This document shows positions 56,073 to 64,000 of a DNA stretch of 64,000 bases, piece by piece. The notes beneath the pieces are model-generated. The model had not been told where the DNA came from and searched no databases. It saw nothing but the letters and a program-made list of their open reading frames with translations. The stretch covers positions 466,671-530,670 of the forward strand of contig JBCNJP010000027.1 in assembly GCA_039602395.1 (NCBI GenBank). Reading direction: 5' to 3'. Numbering within the stretch: the stretch's first letter is position 1; each line of letters begins with the position of its first letter. Position numbers and translations under genes: made by a program. This stretch comes from Deinandra increscens subsp. villosa. Lineage: Eukaryota > Streptophyta > Magnoliopsida > Asterales > Asteraceae.

Positions 56073-56593
56073 CCGTATTCTGATTTTAACTTAAACAACT
56101 TCAACACAACATCAAGTTTGTTAAATTTAGAACCGTTATACAACGGTTTTTCTGCATCGTCAAATAGTTGTTGTAATTTTTCTTTTTCGGTATCACCCAT
56201 ATTAGTCTCCATGTCATGTAACATTTCATTTACATTTTCACTTGGGTCATATGAATGGCTATCATGGTCATCAACGTCTAACGAGTCATTGTTGTAAGTA
56301 CTATGATTATTAATGTTTAAAGTGGTAGATGATTGACTAAAATTCAATATTGATTCTCCATGTCTTGACCAACAATGATATCTGGGCACAAAACCATGTA
56401 GCAACAAATGAAACTCTATATCTCCAGCACGTTCAAAGTACTTAAAGTTTTTACAAACAGAACAAGGACAAGAAATCAATTGATCTCCCTTTTTCACGCG
56501 ATTTGCTTCTGCAGCCGTAATAAAACTTTGAACACCCAACCTATAAGTTTCAGATAAAGTCGAAGTTTGGTACATCCAAGTATCACGATCCAT
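55949..56593 (-). pseudogene. CACTA transposase, N-terminal transposase-associated domain only
   Basis: From MDRDTWMYQTSTLSETYRLG (ATG 56593) the frame shows the transposase-associated domain with its Cys cluster ISCPCSVCKNFKYF and LLHGFVPRYHCWSRHGES. It continues to LKSEYGWSDQSFTKLLANRL, which in complete elements leads into the Tnp2 catalytic domain. Here the frame instead runs into unrelated residues and stops at 55949. An internal deletion has therefore removed the catalytic part. Confidence 0.75.
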
Positions 56594-57448
56594 CTGAAAT
56601 TCAAAACAAACAAACAAGTGATGTAAATGTATGTAAACTGGTAGTCTAAGGCGGTGGATCCTAACCCACTTTTTGAATATTCTATCTCATATGTATACAT
56701 TTTAACGTGTTAACTATTTAAGAAAAAATCGGCAGCATTTCCCCTTAACTCCCCAAGTATGCATATAAAACGCAAACCCGAAGGAGTAGGAGAAAAAGTT
56801 GCCAATTTTTTCTTAAATAGTCAACACGCTAAAATGTATACACGTCCTAATGAGATAGAATATTCAAAAAGCAGTCCCAAAGGGGACAATCCAAAATTTA
56901 TCTCTATTAGATAAATTTTGGACGGGTATACTCTAAAGGGTTCTAAAATACATATGTATTTAAGTACAAATGTACACATATTTATATTTGAATATATACA
57001 AGCATATATATAATATTATACACACATCCACATACATCCACATACATCCAAATATATATATTTTTACACACATATATATTTATACAAATATATAACTATT
57101 TAACAAATAAACACATAAACATAAAAAGTCTACAACTTAATTAGAATAAATTAAACAAAATTAAACTTGACATACCTTTACTTGAGGTTTTGTTGAGTTT
57201 TAATAAGAATAACTTCAAATAATTTAATTTTCACCTTCATGTAAAAAAACAACCATTAATACACAAGAACATTTATACATACTAAAAATTTACTTCCTTT
57301 AATAAATAACATACCTTATATGAGTTGAAAATGAGAAAATGAAGAAGATTGCCGTTTTAGAGCTCCATTGAAGAGGTTTTTTCAAAAAAAAATCGAGTTA
57401 ATGGGTCTAATGAAGAAGATGACCGTTTTTATATATATATATATAAAG

Positions 57449-57610
57449 GCAAAAGCTGCGGTTCTAGGAAACCGCAGCTTTTGCTTGCAAAAAACCGCAG
57501 CATTTGCTTACCCTGCGTAAAATTCAAATTTTTTTGAAATGTATACCCAAAAGCTGCGGTTCTAAAGGAAACCGCAGCATTTGCTAATTATGAACCGCAG
57601 CTTTTGGTAA
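57449..57610. repeat. CACTA right subterminal repeat array
   Basis: Six copies of GCAAA(A/T)GCTGCGGTT or its complement, several arranged as head-to-head pairs that can form hairpins. Confidence 0.85.
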
Positions 57611-57627
57611 CTTTTCTACTAGTGGAT

Positions 57628-58140
57628 GCAGTAGAGTTTTTTTATTCAATAGGAAACAAGGATGGGTATTTGAGATACAAAGGAGCCCCATCATGCCAGC
57701 AATGTAACCAAAATAAGATGTGTTTATCACGTCCAATGACACCTTTAATTTCCTTCCAAATATTAATTACTCCCAAGGTTTTCAATTCTGAAGAGGATTT
57801 TTGAATCTGTTTTCAAGTTTCGTTTAATGTGAGTCTTGTGGAATAGGAGACCAAAAAACGAGACCCTTGGTGTATATCCCAAATGATGTTGCGCCATAGA
57901 GAGCATTTTTTCTACTTTTAAACGCCACCACCACTTGGCAAGAATAGCTAAGTTAGCGTCCTTGAGTGAGCCAATCCCTAAGCCACCATACTTTTTGTCT
58001 AGAACAATCTTATTCCATGCTACCCAATTGATTTTGCTCCTTTCACCATTTCCTCCCCAAAGAAACTCTCTCAGATGCGATCTAAAGTTTCAATAACACA
58101 TGCACGTACCCTGTAAAGAGAACAAAAGTAAGTAGGAAGG
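57628..58140 (-). mobile_element. L1 LINE remnant, 5' part of the split copy
   Basis: The minus strand reads REFLWGGNGERSKINWVAWN and then KYGGLGIGSLKDANLAILAK, the conserved segment just after RT in plant L1s. The sequence continues beyond the CACTA at 52984-52440, as shown by the shared GAT target site. Stops and shifts are present. Confidence 0.75.
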
Positions 58141-58220
58141 GAATTTAGAACATATTTTATTAATGTGATTCATCCCCCAAATGGTAGTGAACATAAGTTT
58201 TGAACTCTATTTTTACATGT

Positions 58221-58640
58221 CTAAAACGACTCTAGTTGTTTAATCATCCAGAGGTTGTTTTGTGTAACATTGACTATGATCCATCCAATCATGCCCAAAA
58301 CATACTTTACAGAATTACCGGGTGTAACAAAGTGAAACAGGGGTGACACCGCTTGGTAAGATAGGTGAGATCTAGATTTTGGAGGATGTAAACCTTGTTT
58401 CTGTCTCAGGGTCAGCATGGGGCCTATGTTTATGGCATGTAGTACCATTGTGAAATTTTTATGTTCCATCAAATATATGCGGTCGTGATACATTCCCTTT
58501 AGTTAGTCGTGTCCGTATTTTATCCATTTTACTTTCGCGTATTCTGGTATGGGTCGGCCGGTTATCACCCTCCCCGCCCGACGGGCCGTGGTAGTAGGGG
58601 TGTGACAAAGTTGTTCCCTAGGGGCTGCTTAAAAGACATT
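58221..58640. other. Unassigned stretch
   Basis: Includes a 90-codon minus-strand frame (58221-58493) without recognisable motifs. It may be more L1-related sequence. Confidence 0.3.
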
Positions 58641-58839
58641 TTCCCTTCCTCTTTATTGCTGAAAAAGGCATACATTGTTGTGTGAGCAGTCGCATGGGTA
58701 GAGAGATTGGGTTTGGGTTGGTTTTGGTGGTGTTGGAAGGCCATCCCGATCCTAGCATGATCACTAAAATCAGAAGATGTGAGCAGTTGCTGCCGGGAGT
58801 TTCGTTCCTGGATGGGAATGATAAATAGGGTTATGGTTT

Positions 58840-59400
58840 TGAGTCATGTGAGTCATTCAAAGTGAAAAAGGTGGGTAAAATAATCCAATCAGCCATCCTC
58901 CGTAATTATTATTTTTTCAATACCTTGGTCTTGCCGGATCCTGATTAAGGTAAATGCGTTTGGGTGGCGTGCGGGCTTGGATTAGGTGGATTCAAAGACT
59001 TGTTTGGCCCGAAGGGGAATCAATATTGATGTGACTTGTAATGGGTGTTATTTGTATGATGAGTCTCTTGATCAACTGTTGATTCGTTGGAAGGATTTGG
59101 GACTTGATTTTTATTGATGTAAATGCCCCAAGGTGCTTATCTTTTCTGTTGGGGACGTGCTGGAGTGCCACATTGATTGGCGGTCTTGAAGGTACTGAAA
59201 CATATTTTTCATGGGATTTTAATATCTTCTTTCTGGTGTATTTGGAAGATGAGGAATGACGAGGTGCTCTAATAAGAGGGAGGAGGAGGCTGAGGTTTTG
59301 GATGAAATAAAAATATTGTCATATATGTGAATAAAACATAGAGGAAATGTTTCTTCTTTTGATTGGGGTACCTGGTATAATTTTTCTTTTGTTTGGCTTC
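58840..59400 (+). pseudogene. Decayed L1 zinc-binding region, plus strand
   Basis: In shifting frames the sequence reads VNAFGWRAGLD-like, TCNGCYLYDESLDHLL-like and ISSFWCIWKMRNDEVL, the end of plant L1 ORF2. Many stops and shifts. It is a different L1 copy from the split one, in opposite orientation. Confidence 0.55.
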
Positions 59401-59666
59401 TTTTCTAGCTTTTTGCTAAATTATGGTCATTCAAAAGACAAGCTATAAGAGCGAATTAGCAGAATAAATTCAACTTAATAACAACGTATAGTATTTGAAG
59501 AAAAGTTCACACAACACAATACATGTAATTAATCACAATTTACAAACAACGACTAAATTATATGATCACTTTATACATATATACACACACAATTAGTCCT
59601 GAATCTCAGTCTGTTGAATCTGTAATCCAAGATAGATAGATAGATGCATATTAATCTAGATGATGT

Positions 59667-62600
59667 TTAGTCAGTGCAGCATCGATACAAGAAAAATCTC
59701 TCCATTGACCGCCCGCATTCAGCGCAAACCACTCTCTCAGGCACACTTCCGGTGCTTCCCGGTAAGATTAAGCGATTGCAATGATGTGGTGGCCGGTTTG
59801 CATCAAGATGCCCATTTAAGGCTGGCAGAAAACCCCCCTCACGTGCCTTATCCTCCCACTCGTTATACTTGCTTAAGCTGGCTACAACCGTCTCACCGTT
59901 AGCCCGTCTCATCCAGTCATTTGACCCGCGGCATATCACGGCCCACCCCTCGTCGTTTCCATCGTACGTAAGCATCACATTAATCTCTCTTAAAATCGGG
60001 TCTTCGTCAAATGATTTCCCATGTTGCAGCTTCGACTGCAACATGCGCTCCAGCCGCACCCAAAAGTACCATATCAGGGTCAGGTCTGGGAGCACATGGC
60101 TAAGATTCTCAGCTCGGATTATGTCGTTGTTTCTTTTCACTTTTTCCCTTGGGTTGCTTTTCCCCACGTATAACATCTCAAGCTGGATTCCAGCCCTACG
60201 CGCCACTTCCTGTGCCGTTTTCGTGAACTTTCGGATCCACTCTATGTCCTCTCCTCCGTACAAACAAATGTATTTCTCTTCAGCAATCTATAAACATGAA
60301 TACATTAGCTTGCATGTTGGTTCATCTCGATCAAGATCAATATAAAATGTAGCTAGCTAGGTTAATTAAGTTAACGTACCCAATCGTAAATCATAGGGTC
60401 AATGGTATCGGCGAGTAACTCGATCCTCCACGTTTCCTCGCGCCATAGGGCTTCTTCCCTCATGCTAGTGAACGGGAAAGCCACGCTTCCCCATATCCAC
60501 ATCATGTGTAACGCGTTGGTGTTGACGATCCTCCCTTGAGGATCCATCACCACAACCAACGGTTTTTGGTCAAAGTGCCACACCTCCTTGATGTACTTGA
60601 TAGATGCCTGATCAAGTAACGAGGGGTGGTGCACTGAGTACCAAGGCATCATGTTTCTTAACGCCTCGAATTTGCTTTGGTTCTCGTTGGTCCATGGTGT
60701 TAACATGTGACCAGGTACCACCGGGAGCCAAACCACCTCATACTGAATCTCGGGTGTTGCCAGATTTTGCCTTGCATCGCGGTACGTCTGCTCAAGAACC
60801 GATAGCTCATCTGACGGCAAGTCAAGGTCTGATATGAGAAGCAGTACGATCTTCTTCCTTAGTACATCGATACTAACCTAATATTGGACCAAGATTCGAT
60901 TCGAATAAACTGTCATTCGTTATATATAACAAGATTTAACGAAAATGATACACTAGCTAACAATGAACACACACCCGATTCTTTGTAGAGCTTTCGTACA
61001 ATGGTAATTGATCATCCTTCGGGTAAATCAAATGCTTAAGAGGCTTTGTGTTATCGAGATGCGGAGTCTCCATGATGCGAAGAATCAGTAGGTAAGCTTC
61101 AATCTGCTTCTTCTCATCTGAAAATCATTAGTGATTAACATATATATATGCATTCATTTATATAAAAAGGAAGCTAGTAATCATGCATATTTTAACATTC
61201 TTGATCTTACTAATATGGTGATTGCAAAGATCTAACTGATGCTTGAGGTGATCATGAATATTGTTGATCTTGTGAGCTAAACTTGATAGTTCCCAAGCTT
61301 CTGTCGTCGTCGTGATATGCCTATGTTAGAAAGACGTCAAATTGAGTTATATTATAGATCGAAATTACGATTAAAGCCCGCATAGTTGACTCATTCATAT
61401 GCTTACAACATCCTAAATGATGATCATTTATTGGTGAAAAGTTCTCATGTTAGTTTAAGGGTCCTACTATTTCCACACGACCCCTCAAATTTGCATAATG
61501 AATAAAAAGGCAAGATATGATGACGATGATGATAACATACTCGTGCCCCATTCCGATTAGGTTAATGAGTATGGATGCGCATGCGACAATGCTTCGGATG
61601 ATCCAATAGACAGCGGTGGGGATATGAGCGGTGGCAGTTACGAGTTCCGGAGTGTCAGGGCTGATGTACTGCTCGGGGAGATCCTTAAAACTCACGATGC
61701 AGCGTGTCAAGTGAAGCATGGCCTTGATGAGGCCGGTAACGGCCTCAAACCTCGGTTTTAGAGCCTCGCCCCGCTCAAGCACATCATGCATTTGCTTGAG
61801 CTGGGCTAGAGATTTTGCCAGCGGGTTGGAAGTAGAGAGTTGAAGCACCAACCAAAACTCACCATAGTTCACCATAAAAGCTGCGAGTGCAATAATAGCT
61901 TTCACGTCCCATCCGTAATGAGAAAGTATGTTGAAAATCCCTGTGGTGGTTGCATGTGGGTCTCCACCTCCAATGCATTTGCAAGAAATCTACAATTGAT
62001 TAATCAACCCAATATTAGCGACAACTTAATGAACTATATACGACATGAAAAACAAAAGCTTAATTTTTACCTCACATGAAACCTTATTAATTGTGAGGGC
62101 CATAACTTCAAGCATCTCGTTGACATCGTTGTAAATCACACTCTCCACTATTGCATCTATTTCCGCCGCTTCACTACCCTACAAATCAAAATCAAAATCA
62201 AAATCAAAATCAAAATCAAAAACCATCAACCTTTCGGTCATGAATATAAACCCTTGTTACGTCTATGGAGGGACAATCACCGTCCCACTTTTATGAAAAG
62301 TGAAAATTTTACATTTCATGACCTATTAATTATTTGATATATATGTACGTATGTATCACACGGATTACTAAGTTAGTAACCCATATATTACACGGGTTGC
62401 ATAAGAGAAACAATGTCAAACAATTTTTTTATTTTATAATATGATCTAAGTACTACATGTTATATAAATAAGATCCCAGAAAAAACATGAATTCGTCCAT
62501 ATATGTACCAAAAAATTGATAAGTATGTTTTAGTTTTCTAATGTCATAAAAATTTATCAAATTTATAAAGTTTAACATGATTGATTGAAAGAAACTAATT

Positions 62601-64000
62601 TGAAATTTTGTTTTAAATTTGGCATTTTACATTTTCATAATTTAATACTTAAGATAAAGATTGAGTTTGATTATGGTGGTGCTAAGTGAACAAATTCTAG
62701 ATGAACATCTTAGAATTAGAATTACGTCATTTGACATCCGAGTTACTTTTTTATTAAAATGTAAAAATAAAGTTGTAAAGATAAAGATAAGGATAAAGAT
62801 TATCAAATTTTTAAGAGTAGATGTGAAATTATTAAAAAAAAAAAACTTACTTCCTACATAAAAAATATAATTAGACTAATTTATTCATACGTATTTTTTC
62901 CTTTGTAATCGTTACATACACATGTTTAGGTTATGTGCAAGGTAATATAACCCACACATTTTTTTAGTTCTTAGAAAAAAAATAAATAGATATTGAATTT
63001 GAGATGATTTATATATATAGTCAGATACCACACGATGCTACGAAAATTAATAATAATTTTTTTCTCGCTAGAAAACGTGTTCTATCTAGAATCCTTGTGT
63101 ATGTTTTTTTTTTTGGAACGGCTGGAAATAATATAAAAAAGACTTTGGCCAATTTAGCCAAAGCACAAAAAAAGGATTACAACATTAAGAGAGGGTTAAT
63201 CAACCACTGAGACCACGACACACTATTCTTACGGTTCCTATTAGAATACCAAAAAAATGAGTAGTGAACTATGTTATCAAATATTTCGCCGTTCCGAATC
63301 CTAGGAGGATTAAAAAGGGTGTCATTACGGAATCGCCAAATATGCCACCAAGCCGTAAAACACACAACCTCAATCACATCTTTTTTCTTTTTAGAAAGCC
63401 CCGAGTCATCAATGGACGCCAATAGACTTTTAGGGTGGTTTGGATAAATGCACCCAACATCAAGCCATTTGGCAATAGACCACCAAATCTTCTCCGCGAA
63501 GCCGCAAAAACCGAACACATGATTACAGGATTCCACCACAGACATGTTATATATAATTATAGAATACTTATACACTTATTATTGGAAGAAAACCGTCTCT
63601 TTAGCGACCAAATCTATAAATTTTAAAAATTAAGTATCAAATCTATAATTCGGCACAAACAACATCATATGTCAACCATGTAATTTACTCTGATAAATAA
63701 CTAATAAGGTGAGCGCGAGTTTGAGAAATTAGTTACTAGCATAGATCGGTTGAGCTATTTAAATATAACTCCAAATGAGCTGAGTATGAGCCTAGATAGA
63801 CGAGCTTACGTTCTGTTCAACTTATTGTTACCCATAGAATAAACTCAATATATACGGAAACAACCTATATATACAAACATACATGATGACTTGTGTCAGG
63901 GTTGGCCCTACGCAGAATGTCCTCGATGATTTGGAGAAGTGGTATGACATCAAAATAGGTGCCGTCCGGATCATGAGTGGCAAGTATGTTTTTCATCATG
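59667..64000 (-). CDS. SEO: Sieve element occlusion (SEO) protein, 3' seven exons, 5' end outside window
   Basis: Minus-strand exons 64000(+)-63883, 62178-62071, 61989-61541, 61320-61211, 61117-60975, 60877-60380 and 60287-59667 join in frame with GT/AG borders. Early text FDVIPLLQIIEDILRRANPD and ISCKCIGGGDPHATTTGIF belongs to the SEO N-terminal domain. The middle reads LSSLAHKINNIHDHLKHQL, and the C-terminal domain has NTNALHMMWIWGSVAFPF, YICLYGGEDIEWIRKF and the closing Cys motif VCAECGRSMERFFLYRCC. SEO proteins form the filaments (P-protein) that plug phloem sieve tubes after wounding. No break is visible. The intron 62179-63882 is enlarged by a Helitron-like element and an L1 fragment. 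The start codon lies beyond 64000. Confidence 0.92.
62183..62221 (+). repeat. (AAATCA)n microsatellite in SEO intron
   Basis: About six copies of the hexamer lie immediately upstream (in gene direction) of the acceptor site of the exon ending at 62178, within the pyrimidine tract on the minus strand. Confidence 0.8.
62367..62821 (-). mobile_element. Helitron-like element in SEO intron
   Basis: On the minus strand it begins TCTACTCTTAAAAATTTGAT after an A, and ends with an imperfect hairpin AACCCGTGTAA...GGGTTACTA and CTTAGT. Start and hairpin resemble the element at 46621-47094. The exact 3' base is uncertain. Confidence 0.45.
63115..63550 (-). mobile_element. L1 LINE 3' fragment in SEO intron
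   Basis: The minus strand ends GCCGTTCC plus 11 A (plus-strand T run 63104-63114), the same 3' end as the L1 at 53372-54349. The frame encodes SVVESCNHVFGFCGFAEKIW, AWWHIWRFRNDTLFNPPRIR and WSQWLINPLLML, the end of ORF2. Only a few hundred bases are present. A target duplication is not clear. Confidence 0.75.

Larger units (their letters stand above)
52985..57624 (-). mobile_element. CACTA (En/Spm-type) transposon, 4.6 kb
   Basis: It starts CACTAGTACAAA and ends TTTCTACTAGTG, with the 3-bp target duplication GAT (52982-52984 and 57625-57627). Dense subterminal repeats lie at both ends. It carries a transposase-associated domain and an Ulp1-type protease gene on the minus strand, but the transposase core is missing. 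An L1 fragment is inserted at 53372-54349. It lies inside an older L1. Confidence 0.92.

Noticed and set aside
58221..58493. 90-codon minus-strand frame
   Set aside because: No recognisable domain; it sits between decayed L1 copies and is probably chance or L1 debris.
63104..63600. Possible target duplication AGAATNCTT around the L1 in the SEO intron
   Set aside because: Too many mismatches over 15 bases to distinguish from chance.

Overview
The window is plant nuclear DNA, almost certainly from a eudicot. It is AT-rich, its genes have introns with GT/AG borders, and it carries plant-only families: a TERMINAL EAR1-like RNA-binding protein, a stress-associated A20/AN1 zinc-finger protein, a JINGUBANG-type WD40 protein and a sieve-element-occlusion protein. 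The repeats are also typical of plants: Ty1/copia and Ty3/gypsy elements, L1 LINEs, tRNA-derived SINEs, hAT, CACTA, PIF/Harbinger, MULEs and Helitrons. I cannot fix the species from sequence alone.

Host genes are sparse. They are the TEL-like gene (7246-9851, +, five exons), a short AN1 zinc-finger gene with a half-lost A20 domain (30223-30738, -), a single-exon JGB-like WD40 gene (47412-48725, +) and the 3' part of an SEO gene (59667-64000 and beyond, -). Everything else is mobile DNA or intergenic sequence without recognisable genes.

Layout. 1-1350: 5' end of a minus-strand Ty3/gypsy element. 1647-4425: LTR, primer site and gag remnant of an Athila-like element. 4746-4991: MITE. 7246-9851: TEL. 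10137-12039: decayed PIF/Harbinger transposon with TAA target duplication. 12743-12985: SINE. 14363-16822: 5'-truncated reverse-transcriptase element with a restriction-like endonuclease signature; a shorter copy lies at 49128-49691. 17532-20354: decayed Helitron with a helicase remnant. 21309-27869: MULE-type element with long terminal inverted repeats and a 9-bp target duplication. It carries a hAT MITE, tandem repeats, an unidentified open reading frame fragment and a complete hAT transposon whose four-exon transposase looks intact. 28251-28850: tandem duplication. 33988-35050: PIF/Harbinger ORF1 remnant. 35645-35906: SINE. 36750-41655: complete Ty1/copia element with matching LTRs and an unbroken 1317-residue polyprotein. 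44020-45255: MITE and L1 fragment. 52440-58140: an L1 split by a CACTA element (52985-57624), which itself holds an L1 insertion. 59667-64000: SEO, whose largest visible intron contains a Helitron-like element and an L1 fragment.

The mobile elements do not form one pathway. They record successive nested insertions whose relative order can be read from target duplications. The most notable items are the RT plus PD-(D/E)xK-like element, the apparently intact hAT and copia elements, the CACTA that lost its transposase core but kept an open Ulp1-protease gene, and the truncated A20/AN1 gene.
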